A DNA stretch of 64,000 nucleotides, from assembly GCF_033439725.1 (NCBI RefSeq), contig NW_026944383.1:806001-870000 (forward strand). The letters are read 5' to 3'. The stretch comes from Neurospora tetraspora (Eukaryota; Ascomycota; Sordariomycetes; Sordariales; Sordariaceae). The position numbers were made by a program, and so were the translations under genes. Of this stretch, positions 1 through 11,084 are shown one piece after another (positions within the stretch are counted from its first letter, which is position 1; each line of letters starts with the position of its first letter). A model generated the notes under the pieces. It saw only the letters and a program-made list of their open reading frames with translations, was not told the DNA's origin and made no database searches.

Positions 1-888
1 TACGAAGGGACCGCCGGCAGCACGGGCATCTCGCTGGCGACGCTGGCGCGTGCGAAAGGGTACAAGTGCCACATCTGCATGCCGAGCGACATGGCGATCG
101 AGAAGTCGCAGCTGCTGCACCACCTGGGCGCGACGGTCGAGCGGGTCAACCCGGCGCCCATCACGTCGCCGGAGCACTTTGTCAACCTAGCACGCAGGCG
201 GGCGCGCGAGCACGAGGCGACGCACGCGGACGGCAGCGTCGGGTTTTTCGCCGACCAGTTCGAGAGCCCGGCCAACTACCAAGCACATGTCAAGACCACG
301 GGCCCGGAAATCTACCGCCAGACGGACGGGCAGCTGGACGCGTTCGTGGCCGGCGCGGGAACGGGCGGTACCATCGCCGGCGTGGCCAAGTACCTCAAGG
401 AGGAGAAGAACCTGTGGGAGGCGCGCGTCGTGCTGGCGGACCCCCAGGGCAGCGGGCTGTTCAACAAGATCCGCCACGGCGTCATGTACTCGTCGACGGA
501 GCGGGAGGGTACCCGGCGGCGTCAGCAGGTGGACACGATGGTGGAGGGTATCGGCATCAACCGCATCACGGAAAACTTCGAGTCTGGGCGGGTGCTGATT
601 GACGATGCCGTGCGGGTGACGGATGAGCAGGCCTGCCGGATGGCCCGGTGGTTGGTGGAGCACGACGGCATATTTTGCGGCAGCAGTACGGCTGTCAACT
701 GCGTGGCGGCGGTGGTAACGGCCATGAAATTACCCAAGGGCAGCCGGGTGGTGACGCTGTTGTGCGACTCGGGGAATAGACATCTGAGCAAGTTCTGGAA
801 GAAGATTGGCGATATGGGGCTGGAAAATGATACCCACGCTCCTGAGGATCTTTTTGCGGAGCTGGGGCTTGAGGATTTGAAGAGGTAG
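1..888 (+). CDS. Cysteine synthase, mitochondrial type (5' end missing)
   Basis: PLP-dependent beta-replacement enzyme that makes cysteine from an activated serine and sulfide. The reading frame is already open at base 1, and the N-terminus with the PLP-binding lysine lies outside the window. The first visible residues, YEGTAGSTGIS, form the asparagine/substrate loop. Further on is the glycine-rich phosphate-binding loop GAGTGGT (about bases 352-372) and the C-terminal CGSSTAVN stretch. The EGTAGSTGIS version of the loop, in place of the usual TSGNTGI, resembles the fungal mitochondrial cysteine-synthase-like group of yeast Mcy1 (YGR012W). I base that assignment on memory of the family. No intron is visible in the 295 codons present. 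The stop is TAG at 886-888. The gene converges with the TFIIS gene. Class confidence is high; paralogue assignment is moderate. Confidence 0.88.
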   Translation, partial: YEGTAGSTGISLATLARAKGYKCHICMPSDMAIEKSQLLHHLGATVERVNPAPITSPEHFVNLARRRAREHEATHADGSVGFFADQFESPANYQAHVKTTGPEIYRQTDGQLDAFVAGAGTGGTIAGVAKYLKEEKNLWEARVVLADPQGSGLFNKIRHGVMYSSTEREGTRRRQQVDTMVEGIGINRITENFESGRVLIDDAVRVTDEQACRMARWLVEHDGIFCGSSTAVNCVAAVVTAMKLPKGSRVVTLLCDSGNRHLSKFWKKIGDMGLENDTHAPEDLFAELGLEDLKR

Positions 889-1514
889 GAAATGAGACGG
901 ACTGAACAACGTAAATATTGTGCCTGATGAGTGAGGCTCGCTTAGTCCGCTGCTGTTATCAAACATGTGTCATGTTCTGATCGTATCTGATCCAAGAACC
1001 CAACAAGTCCACATAGAAAGGTTTGTTGAGCCATATCGGCTGTATGACCTCTAACGGTTATATTACTACAAATGCGTGGTGTGAGGCCTGAGTAGGGCGT
1101 TGCCCGTCCCAATATCTACCTCTTCCCAAGTCATGAAGTAGCTAGTTATTCATCGCTCACCTCTTCGCTGGGGTATATTAAAGAAAAAAAGTTAAATGAT
1201 CCATACTCCGATGTTTGAAGAAGTTCCCGAAGGTACAGAGTCTTCCGTCCTCGAGTAACTTTGGTTTCCAGTTTCACCCTTCTCACTGTGCTCTCTAGGT
1301 GGAGGAATATTCTCCAGACGCCTCAATCTCATACTGCTGCCAAATGAGCTTCCAAATGTGAATGTGAGCCAGTCATGAATTATCAGCCAACGAAGCGTGC
1401 AATAGGCGGATTTCCCCGTCAAAACGACATATCGAGCCACAAAAAAGACGCACACTCCGCGCCCCAAGCCATGCCAAAACGAACGAATTGAAGGAGATTG
1501 TTATGCCCCGCCAT
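889..1514. other. Intergenic, convergent 3' ends
   Basis: This is the space between the 3' ends of the cysteine synthase (+) and TFIIS (-) genes. I see no coding region, repeat or RNA gene in it. It should hold the two polyadenylation regions. Confidence 0.6.
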
Positions 1515-2556
1515 TTAGGAGAACTAAACATGCAACTGTTAGCGTTGAAATTGACTTCCGTCAAAAAAAGGGTGCGTATCAACCATACCTTCCAGCGGTT
1601 TCCGCAAACTGTGCACTCGCAGAAGGTCGTCATAGGCTCATCAGCCGACCGTGTTTGCGCCTGGCTGTACGACACCTTCCTCTGTCCGCACTTTCCGCAC
1701 TTTAGAGCATCACTGATCGACTTCTCCGCCATGGGTACCTGGGCCTTCTTCATGTTCTCCTTCTCCAGCTCTTCATCCCTGGCACGCTGCTCCTCCGAGG
1801 CCAACTCCTTGTCCGACAAGACGACAAGGCGGTCGACCGGGAGCTCGCCCGACATGACTCGTCGTCCCAACGCAGCGTTGTCCTTACGCTTCAGACTGGT
1901 AAAGAGGGTGCGGCCCTTGCTCCGGTACTCCTGGTTCTCGCCCTTGCAAGCCTTGAAAAGGGCATTCTCGACTTCGACGGCACGCTTGACGACTTCCTCA
2001 ATCGACTCGGTTCTTCGGTAGGCGAGGCCATTGTAGAGCACGCCGATAGTGTTGTTGCGCGTCTGACTCGAGGTTCGGTTGATGTCGACCTTGTCTGTCT
2101 TGAAATGACGCTTCTCGACGTCGCCGTCGTAGGGCTTATTGTACGCGGACGATGCGGGCGCCGGGGATGCCTTGGGTGCTGGGGAGCTGGCACCGGAGGC
2201 CGCAGCGGCCTGGCTCTTCTTCTTCGCCTCCTTCGCCGCCTCGACAAGCTTCCTCCACTTGTTGACGATTTCGCTGGCAATACGGGCGATTTCCTTGTTG
2301 GAATTGGCGCGCAGCTTTCCCACGGTCACACCTGCTTTTGTCGACTAGGGCAGGCAAAGTTGTTAGAACTAGTACCGCTCACATAGATCGCTCGGCGCTG
2401 ATGGGGGGAAAGAGCAAGACTCACGCGAAGCTGTTCCTCGGTTGGCTTTGCATCTCTTTTCAATTCCTCCAAAAGCTTGATGACCGTCGCAGGGGGTTCG
2501 CTGGTGACAGCCTTGGAGAGCGCCTTGATGCGCGCGGTGAGTTCTCGGTCATCCAT
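1515..2556 (-). CDS. dst1: Transcription elongation factor S-II (TFIIS)
   Basis: Rescues backtracked RNA polymerase II by stimulating transcript cleavage in the nucleus. I place exons at 2425-2556, 1589-2344 and 1515-1523, giving 298 aa, close to yeast Dst1 (309 aa). Introns are 79 bp (GTGAGT...CTAG) and 65 bp (GTATGG...CTAACAG..TTTAG). Domain I, an LW-type helical bundle, covers about residues 1-80. An Ala/Ser/Pro/Lys linker follows, then the central three-helix domain (about 110-240). The C-terminal zinc ribbon (about 260-295) has CGKCG and CTVCG ligand pairs and the invariant RSADEP acidic hairpin (about 276-281). The last coding exon is only nine bases, encoding Phe-Ser-stop. Without it the frame would run into intron sequence after CGNRWK and add an aberrant tail. 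A C-terminal zinc ribbon ending soon after RWK is normal for the family, which supports the splice. Confidence 0.93.
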
Positions 2557-3940
2557 GGTGTGAGTGGGAGATGACGTTAGGCTGGCCGTATGTAATTATG
2601 CGCACGCGACAGCGTTCGCGTCGGATGGTCGGCGGCTTCGATTGGGTATGCGGAAATCTCTCTCTGCTATGAGGTCAGAGAGATGTTGAGCCAAGGCTTA
2701 GCAAGGACGAGTGAGCTTGTCCTGGACGATGTTGCGGATGAAGATGGTAGAGGTATTCGGGAAAAGTAATGACGAGCAGGTAGAACAGTCGCAAAGTGAG
2801 CAGCGTCGTTGGAGAAATGTTAGTGGAGCTTGAAAGAAAGAGCCCCACTGGCCGGCCTTCCGTCTCTCCCCACACGGCACCCAAACAAAGTGGGCCAACA
2901 AAAGGGTGACAGGCCGAGACCGTCAATCAGCGATCGCTCAATGGACGAAACAGGCAGTCCGAAACCGCGGTAACAAAAGGCTTCCTCCAAGTACACGATA
3001 GTGATATTACTTGCCAAATATTTAGACAACAACGTGTCGCTTGAATGTGTCTGTAAAGTGCAACGGCGGCAGCGGGCCTTTGCGGTTGATAGCAGTTGAT
3101 TGTATCTGACAAAGGCAACTGGAATGAAAGCAAGCAGCAATTAGAGGGGAGGTCTTTCATCCTCAAATATGAAGGTCAATGGAAAAGTGATGATGCTTAT
3201 CGATATGCTTCCAATGACCTTCATATTTGAGGATAAAACATGTTTCTATAGTGTACATGTTCCAACTTGTGACAGGTTGAGGACTCCCGAGTACGCTACT
3301 ATACACTAGACACATCTTATTCTGCATATATATCACCTTCCGATAACTGATTATGCACTAACAGATCTATATGCATCTCTCGGTCAGCTGGTCCGGATCC
3401 GGGTTGAACCCCTCAAGTCTAACCAGTCACTATATATGCACTAACGGAAGCCTATTATAGTACGTAAAATATGCAACTCAAGGAGTTCGACTGTGTTTGT
3501 TTACTGTTCCCTGAACAAATCACTTTCGACTCAAGCTGCACCTCTTGCCCCTCGCAACTACCTCTGCAAATACCCTTCACAACAACAGTCACTCTAAGCT
3601 TCGGTCGCCCTCAACAAGCCGTCATGAAATACAGCGAGGAATGCATTCTCAGTTCTGAAAATGCCTGGATCGAGATTTCGCTGGATTAATTGATTCTAAA
3701 TCCAGGTTGCCAGGTGACATGAGCCTGTCCAAGCAGGTTCTCAAGCTGACCTCTTGATAGAATATTTCTTGAAATTCTTGGGCAAATATGTCGACCTATG
3801 CCCTAACCTAAACCATATGATGCTCCTTTGAGCCTAACTATTCCTCCGAAATTCTGCAGATGAACCACGTCACAATATCCCTTACTTCTGGACCTGGGCC
3901 CCTTTTGCTTTTCCTCCTCCCGACTTCATTTGCTTGTACC
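2557..3940. other. Intergenic region upstream of TFIIS
   Basis: Contains the TFIIS promoter side (GC-rich near 2580-2640) and the downstream region of the MFS gene. The middle (3150-3460) is AT-rich and holds a strong inverted repeat, listed separately. The sequence TATGCACTAAC occurs twice (about 3352 and 3435). A 72-codon open frame at 3471-3689 has no recognisable homology, and I do not call it a gene. Confidence 0.55.
3159..3234. repeat. 76-bp imperfect palindrome (26-bp arms)
   Basis: The left arm is 3159-3184 and the right arm 3209-3234. They are reverse complements with one mismatch, separated by a 24-base loop that itself contains TATCGATA. The arm begins ATCCTCAAATATGAAGGTCA. The sequence would fold into a long hairpin. 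It may be a tiny remnant of an inverted-repeat element or a structured transcript end. I saw no second copy in the window. Confidence 0.85.
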
Positions 3941-6220
3941 TCACCTCTGGTCGAAAAGTTCAGTGCTGCCAGTGCCTGACTCCTCGTTGATCTTTATGGG
4001 TTTCTTCACCGATCTGAACTCGATGAAGCACGCAATAAGAGTTGCGAGCACTCCTAGCGGAATGGGGACGATGAGCACCGTCTGGATCGCCTTGTTGTAA
4101 ACCTGAATCATGGCGGGCAGTTGCTCCGCCGGTATCAGGTCGCGGAACGCCGTCGCACCCGCCTCGATCACCTGCTTGATGTCGATTCCCGGGAGCAAGC
4201 TGGCGTCGGATGCCTTGAGCAGCTGGTGCTGAAAGACACTGTTCCCCACCGACACGAAGATAGCGCCTCCAAGCGATTGAGCAGCGGATACGGCCGCAGT
4301 TCCCAACGCCACGTCCTCTTCGCTAAGTACCGTCTGTATCGCTGTGAAGCATTGCTGAATCGACATGCCAAAGCCAGCGCTCGTTAGAATTTCATAGCCT
4401 ACCCATTGGGCTGTTGTTGTGTCGGGCTTCAACAGGGTCAGTAATCCGAGGCCAACGGTGCCAATAGCGGAACCGATTACCGCTGGAGGGGTTGCATAAC
4501 CAGTTTTGGACACGATGCCTCCTGCAATCAGTGAAAAAACCGACTGGGCTACAAAGAACGGGACCATATGCACGCCTGAGCGCATGGCAGTCTCATTTTT
4601 GATGGCCTGGAACCAGATCGGGAGGAAGAAGGTCATGTTGATCAGGATCGCGTATATCATGAAGGCCGTGCCGCATGATGCCGCCACCGTACGCTGCTTG
4701 ATGATGCGAGGGGGAATCAACGCCGCATCCCCTTTAGCCCATTGCCAAACGATGAATATGATGGCAGTAATACCACAACCGGCTAAAAGCCAAATGATGA
4801 GTGGGTGGTTCCAGGAAAAGCCTCGAGCCGTATGTTCAAGCGCCAGGAAGAGCATGATGAAAGCGCCTAGGATGAGGATATTGCCCACAATGTCCAAGTC
4901 CTTAAACCTGTCCAGGAATGTTCGGGTGTTGCGATTGCCTTTCTTGGGGTTGAAGAACAGAATCAAGCAGATGATGGTTACGCCGCCAAGCGGTAGGTTG
5001 ATATAGAAGCACCATCTCCACGTCTTTTCAGATGATTAGAATAGCTTTTATGCAGGAGGTTAAGGGAGACTTACCACAAGGTCCGTGAAGACACCACCTA
5101 GGAGAGGACCAACCGAAGCCCCGACACCAAACCTGAAGATGGTCAGCATATGTGGTCTTGTCCAGAAACAAAGGCAGTCTGAACTATACACTCACATCAA
5201 ACCGACCACAGCCGTGAAGACGGGACGCTTCTGCAGCGGAACAGCCATAGTCACAATAATGAAGCTGCCGATGAGAATACCAGCGCTGCCGAAACCCGCA
5301 ATGGCCCGCCCAACAATCAGGGTTGTGGAGTCTGGCGCCAGTCCGCAGAGGAGGGAGCCAAGTTCGAACAAAATCATGGCTGTGAGGTATGACCATTTGA
5401 CCGAATACAGCATGAAAATGCGTCCAAAGACCGGCTGAAAAGCACATGATGTGAGCATGTATGCCGAACCATACCAGCCTATATCTGATGTTGAATGAAA
5501 TTGCTTTGTGATATATGGCGTGGCCTGTTCGAGTGGTGTTAGCTTAGATGCCGGGTCATTCATCTCACTCGTCAGTTCCGGATCACCTACCGTCGATATA
5601 ATAGTACGGTCAATCGATAAAAGCAGCATGCCGAGCATAAGGCCCGCCATGAGCAAGACAAGACGCAAGCCTGTGACATACTCTATGGTTGGCTCTCTCT
5701 CGCCGTTTACGGGCGGGTTCTCATCGAGTGTCATGGGCTCAAACGTGCGCCGCGTGCTATCCGCTACTTGGCGTTGCACATCCTCGGAGCCATGTTGGCT
5801 TGCGGAGAGTCTGGCCTTGATGCTTTCCGTCATCGGATACCTTTGGTCTCCAACCGGCGTAACTTGGAGTCTGGGGCTGGAGTTCCTGCGGCCAAGTGAC
5901 GATGTCGAAGAATTCAGGGGCGGAAATGGGTCCCTTGATGGTCCAGCCCGGAAGTATGGGTTTTCGTCGTCGTAAGTTGGTGTCATGGGGTCAAAGGATA
6001 CTGAGCGTGATGGTCGTCGAGCGTGGTGCTTCCTTGCGGTTCCTCCACGATTCTGGCTTCTTTGCCTGGATAGTATTGTAGTCCCCAAAGCTGGGCTGCT
6101 GGCTTCGCCGTCAAAGGTGAGTGAGGTTGAAAGAGGAAGAGGTTGGTGGGTGAGTTCGGAGGGGGAGGCTTTATTTCCTAACGCCTCCAGGAAGACATCC
6201 TCGGTTTTCGGTCCCTCCAT
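3941..6220 (-). CDS. MFS drug:H+ antiporter, DHA2 (14-TM) type
   Basis: Plasma-membrane or vacuolar proton antiporter; substrate unknown. Exons are 5591-6220, 5196-5524, 5075-5132 and 3941-5023, with introns of 66, 63 and 51 bp. The product is 699 aa. The first exon encodes a cytosolic, Ser/Pro/Arg-rich extension of about 180 residues. TM1 (VLLMAGLMLGMLLLSID) then runs into the DHA2 motif D-R-T-I-I-S-T-A-T-P-Y-I-T, which is created exactly by splicing intron 1. Motif A-like GRIFM, motif C-like GVGASVGPLLGG (restored by splicing intron 2) and TWRWCFYINLPLGG (after intron 3) follow in the expected order. The C-terminal half supplies the remaining membrane helices. Related fungal proteins export toxins, siderophores or azoles. 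No biosynthetic cluster surrounds it, so it is more likely a stand-alone exporter. Confidence 0.92.
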
Positions 6221-7916
6221 AGCGGGTGGTGAGTTCGAGTTGATTCACATAGGAATCGGATGATGGGACGGTGAATAAGATCGATAATAGGTAAGATAGT
6301 GATGGAGATCATAAGTAGGTAACTTGAATCGCTTCTTTTGTCCAAAAGAGCCGTAAACGATAAGTCTGCGTTGAGGTTGTTTCAGTTGAGGTCGGATGAC
6401 AGGAGTTTGCTCGACGCGGCTTCCTCGAGCGAGTTTCGTTTGCTAAAAACTCACTCATGCTTCACGAGTGAGCCTAGGTCGCGCTTTCCTGATCTGGGTA
6501 TCGACCTTGATGGGTAACCCCTTGCGTATTAAACCCGGTTCACGTGAACATCGTGTGATCCGATAATTCGATTCGTAAATGGAAGGCGCGGGTTGAGGAC
6601 TGTGATGAGATGGGCAATGGAAGAACTGGTCCTCGATCTGCTGGGTACTGTCACCATCACCTCACTCTAATGATTTGGAATTGTCAGTGAGACTGAGTCA
6701 CTCTTCCCGACAAGCCTTTTCGGTATCACCCGCATAGATTCTAGGTGAACGTCAAAGCACGCCAGCACTCGAGGCCTGGGCTGGATGTGATTCGAGCCAA
6801 CAATTTTCAGTTCTGAACTCCATCCACGCCGGCTCGTTGCTCACCGTGATGCCGGGATGGCCTGTGACACTCTCAAGTAAAAGATCGAGATGGACAAGTA
6901 TGCCGGTTGCCGTGTCGTTGTTGCTACCGAGTGCCTGCCATGATTCGACACTGGCATCCCCTTCTCATGGTGTAACTTGCGGGTGGTTACCCTTTACCCG
7001 TGTCGACGGTTTCAAGCACACAAAACATCTTATAATTTTCCATCAGTGACTTGGCGGGACAAAGAGCTAGTGGACAGTTGCTCAGGAGAGACACGTCTTG
7101 GGAGGTGTACTCTTCTATTGAGGCTCTGCCAGTTACCTTGTGGATTCGGAGTATATAAGAAGGAGTAACCAGGCAACGCGGTAAGACGGGGAGGCTCTGA
7201 GCATGTTGCGCACACGTTGCATGGAGTACCTAGAGGTACACGGCCTTTTGTGATGTTCTTTGATTTTCCCTCAGATGACTTCCCTCAGACGACCATAGAA
7301 TAGGTCAAGAGCATTTCGGGCGTATGTATGAACGAACACTGAATCGACAATGTCTCGTAAGTTGCCAGTGGACTTCATCGGATATTCGATGTCATATTTT
7401 GAAATTAAGTATTTACAGGTTTGTGTTGTGACTCGCGGTCATTTTTTGCCTTCCCCCGTCTCATGTCCTCTAGACTCTATGTCCACTCATACCCAAAGCA
7501 TTACATATCGCATTATCCAACGTTAGCGGTCTCATACCTGATTTAAGGCATGATCCTGTTTTTCGGCGTGATTCGTGCCCCTTCTTCATTACTCGTCGCC
7601 AAACGTATCCGTTAATAGGCAGGGCTATCCAAAATTCCCCACAGTGAGGCGTACAGCTGCCTTTTGAGGGACTGCCTCATCATGGGAGGCTAGCTGTTCA
7701 GATAGGGATGAACCCGCTCGGGGATCATCCATCGCCGTGGAATATTTTCCAAGGTGTATGGTGAACACCTCAAGGGCTTCCTCGTGACAGCGAAACTGTG
7801 ATCCGACATATCAAGTGCCTACCAGCAATTGTTGCGCCGTCCCGAAGAATCAGGGCCAAGGGTCAGCGGAATGACCAACGGCTTTTTCCTCATCCGAAAG
7901 AAAATCAGCCATCCCT
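6221..7916. other. Intergenic region upstream of MFS transporter
   Basis: Long 5' region of the MFS gene. It holds a small inverted repeat near 6453-6475 (CTCACTC and GAGTGAG around nine bases), a possible operator-like site. It also holds a 14-bp tandem duplication at 7266-7293 (TTCCCTCAGATGAC, one mismatch) and one copy of the palindromic GTACCTAGAGGTAC at 7226-7239. The open frames here are short and lack recognisable domains. Confidence 0.5.
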
Positions 7917-8988
7917 TTACCGGCTCCAACGGTCCTCCATGTCAGGGGTGTCCCTATAATCCCGGTCATCCACCTCGAACTCGTCACGCCCCATGAGCCT
8001 GATATCTTCATCCTTGTTCTTCTTTCCAAAAAGACCCTTCTTCTTGCTCTTGCCAAGGAGGTTGTAGCCCTTTCCACGGCCCATGACGCTGCCAACGCCA
8101 ATGCGTCTCAGCTTCCTGTTCATCAGGCAGGTACCGCACGACACGAGCAGGACGAAACCGACAATGGCGGGAATACCAATGTACAGGGCTGCGCCTTCAG
8201 GCAGCTCGTTCTTGTGCTCGTGGAAGCGGCGGGTGCGGACGATGGTAACAGTCGGACCTTTGACCCAGTGGACGCGGTTGTCGTTGTGGTTCTTGGCGCC
8301 GAAACCAATGGTGAGGTTGAGCGCATGCTGCTTCTTGTACTTCTTGGGACCGAAGAGATTCTTCTTCACCTGCCACTCGTAGTAGCCCCAGCCGGAGGAT
8401 ATGTAGTCGGTGGCGAAAGCCCGGTCAGTGCCCTGTTGGTCGTAGAAGGCGACGATCTTGATGGAGGTGTTGTGTCCAAAATACTCGGGGTCCCAAGTAA
8501 CTGTTAGGCAGAGACTGTCAGCTTTAGTCTGATAATTGGGGAATTCAGGACAAGGGAGGAAGTCACATACTGTGCTGATCGGTGTTGATGGAGATGTTCT
8601 GCCTATGAGAAGGCTCGCAGAAAGGCGCATAGGGGCCATCTTTGTTGTGGCACTGCTCGAAGGCGCCGCTACCGGTCTTCTCGAATGGTGGTAGCTCGTC
8701 ATCTATGATGTCTTCGTCGTCGGCTGTGGGAACTGGGGCAGCAGAGATCACGGTCGGTGTACCGTCGATGGTGGTGAGCACGGGAGTAACGGTTATGGGC
8801 CTGCCCCTATCGTTGACAGTGGTCCAGACTGCTGTCAGGGCAGTGATATCAGGCGCAGCGGCGGTGGCCGTAGAGGAAGCGGTGATGGAAGACTCGGTAC
8901 TCTCAAAAACGCCCGCCGGCATGGCCGAACTCGTGCCCAAGAGCAAGAGCCATGTGGCGGCGGAGAGAGTGGGAATAGTCGCGAACAT
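7917..8988 (-). CDS. Single-pass membrane protein, fungal family not recognised
   Basis: Exons are 8571-8988 and 7917-8500, with a 70-bp intron (GTATGT...CTAACAG). The product is 333 aa. An N-terminal signal peptide (about residues 1-23, with the core TWLLLLGTSS) is followed by a Ser/Thr/Ala-rich segment that looks O-glycosylated. Next comes an extracellular region with CEPSHRQN, then a compact domain beginning TWDPEYF after the splice junction. A transmembrane helix (core GIPAIVGFVLLVSCGTC, about residues 226-245) precedes a Lys/Gly-rich cytosolic tail with acidic patches. The topology (signal peptide, glycosylated stalk, beta-sandwich-like domain, one helix, basic tail) resembles fungal cell-wall sensors or adhesin-like surface proteins. 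I do not recognise the domain and assign no function. The ATG at 8988 is chosen because it starts the signal peptide. Confidence 0.82.
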
Positions 8989-9862
8989 TGTGCGGAAACG
9001 TGGGCTGTGGTCCGTACCAAGTCGTCGTTTTCCGCGATTGGATGTATGGGTGGGTGGGGGACCAGTCGACTATGGGATGGAAGAGAGATGGGAGAAGAGA
9101 AAGAGAATCCAGGTCAGAAGAGGATGAACTGCGCCAATTGATCCGATCCGAGCGAGTCAGTGGAGGCGGATATGGAGCGGTAGGCCGGTACCTCTAGGAG
9201 CTAACTGAAGACAGCGGACACGCCAACAGGTGGATGACAAGGGACCGTTTCGGCTTCAGGGGAAGAAGGAGTGATGGGGAGAATTTAACGGATCGGACAG
9301 TCCATCAGCGGGTTTGTCCTTCCAACCATTGTAGACCTAAACACGGGAGAACGGCAGACTTGTCGGAGGTCACGGAGGTATTTTCAACTTTTTGGCGGAC
9401 GGGCTCGGGCCTTTCGTTCAGGGGTTTGCGTCCGCTTGGTCCGGGTTGCCGGCCTGGCAAGTACCTGGATGTCCCGTCCCGGCACATGCAGGTTCAACAC
9501 TACCACCTACTGGAGCTTCGCGAATTCGCGCTAAAAGCGGTGGACAATGCCTCCTGCCATGACGCTGTCGCGCGTCGCCCGCATGAACTTGACATGAACG
9601 AATCAATGCCAAGAATTCCTCGACTTTTCCATCGACAGGGGGTCGTGAAGACAATCAGGGGGCACCAACAGGGGTTGTAAACACGACAAGCTCCGAGTCC
9701 TTTCTCACTTGCCTACCTCTACACCATCTCTCTACACTACACGTTAGAATACGGCATATTTATACACGCCGAACATGTTTTCGATACAAATGCCTTCGTT
9801 CAACTATCAAAAACAATTTTAACCCTCCTCAAGTCCTTCTACAAGATCCCGAGTCACCACCT
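8989..9862. other. Intergenic region
   Basis: Promoter side of the membrane-protein gene and 3' side of the oxygenase gene. It holds one CCTAGAGGTACC motif in reverse orientation (9187-9198). Open frames across 9234-9680 have no recognisable domain and overlap on both strands, so I treat them as chance. Confidence 0.5.
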
Positions 9863-11084
9863 TCAAGAAACGGTGTTCTTGGCAACAATGCCCCTCGCAA
9901 ACTCTCCAAAGGTAATGTGTTGCTCCATATCAACCTCATCACCCAAGTTAGGCTGAGTGAACACCGCAAGCGTGTTGCGCGCAATCCTCCCGGCGCTCAT
10001 CTCAGCCCGCGCACCCCGTACAAAGTGCGGCACCGCCTTGAACTTGCCGCCCGTGATGCGCTCCAGAGCCTCGCCCGTCTGAAAGGCGATGCAATCGCGG
10101 GGAATCTTGACCTGTACCGTCTGGCCCGTGCGGGACTTGATGTAGAGGCCGGCCTTCGGGTCCGGAGATGTAGGGAGCTCACCCAGAGGGGGTAGCGAGC
10201 CATTTGCCGATGGGTTGACAACCGGGGGCGTGGCCGCCTCGTCAACGAACATGGCGGAGGTCAGGCCGGTGAGACAACCGTGGTCAAGATGGGTGGCGCA
10301 CCAGTCGTCCTCGTCGCCCTCCTCCTTGCTATCCTCCTTGTTGGCATCCGTCGCGGTGGCATCTTCGGGGAAGTAGTGCAGGAGACGGGCCTTGGTGGTA
10401 GTCGAGGTCTTGACGACACCCTCTAGATAGCCGGCAGGGTAACCAGCGATTTGCTTCTCGGCAAATCTGTCGCAGGCTCGCGCAACAAGGACCGCAACGT
10501 CGATGATCAAGCGGCAGAGATCCTCAAAGGTAGGCTTGAATCCAGGCAGGGTGCTCTCCTCGGGCCACATGTTGGGCGACAGGTACTCGGGGAAGTTATC
10601 GGGGTTGAACTCCTCCGTCGGCTTGGCGCAAGACAACGAAGGGTCAACGTAAAAGGCGCAGTTGGCATAGTAGGAACCCTTCAGATTATCGACCTGGCCA
10701 TTTTTCAACGTCTCCTTGCCGAGCGACCAGCCGGTCAGATACTTTGCCGTTTCGTTCTCGAGCCGATCAAGTTCAGACTTGGGAAGGTTCCCGAGATACG
10801 AGGAGTATGATAGCAATCGATGGCGCAGCTCAGCGAACTCGGCAGGGACGTCCTTAACCACTAGGATGCCCAGCGAGTCAGGGCCGAACGCCTCCTCGAG
10901 TGCCTCCAGGGAGACAGTTCCTGTCAAGATGGCATGTTAGTGGGGAGTTTTTTTAGTTTCTCATCGAGGTTGACCTGAAGACCGAGTGGCTGGCTTATAA
11001 GTGGTAACGCGCTTGTGTGACGGGTAATTTACCGTTCTTCAAATCATTCAAAGATACCGTAACGGCCTGTGCAATGGGAGCCAT
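9863..11084 (-). CDS. 2-oxoglutarate/Fe(II) oxygenase, isopenicillin-N-synthase-like fold
   Basis: Exons are 11033-11084 and 9863-10920, with a 112-bp intron (GTAAAT...CTAAC...TGACAG). The product is 369 aa. The first exon adds MAPIAQAVTVSLNDLKN and is needed to complete the N-terminus. The double-stranded beta-helix iron ligands are visible: His228-x-Asp230 in THLDHG and the distal His316 in VPHFVRG. The 2OG-binding Arg is probably Arg332 in RNTLAVFTQP, where Thr replaces the usual Ser of R-x-S. Insertions rich in Asp/Glu lie just before the HxD motif. Fungal members oxidise varied small molecules and the substrate here is unknown. No biosynthetic neighbour helps. The gene is divergent from the FRG1 gene, with 525 bp between start codons. 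Confidence 0.87.

Noticed and set aside
3395-3425. tRNA T-arm-like sequence (GGGTTCAACCC on the minus strand)
   Set aside because: Flanking bases do not pair as a T-stem and no anticodon arm or acceptor stem can be drawn.
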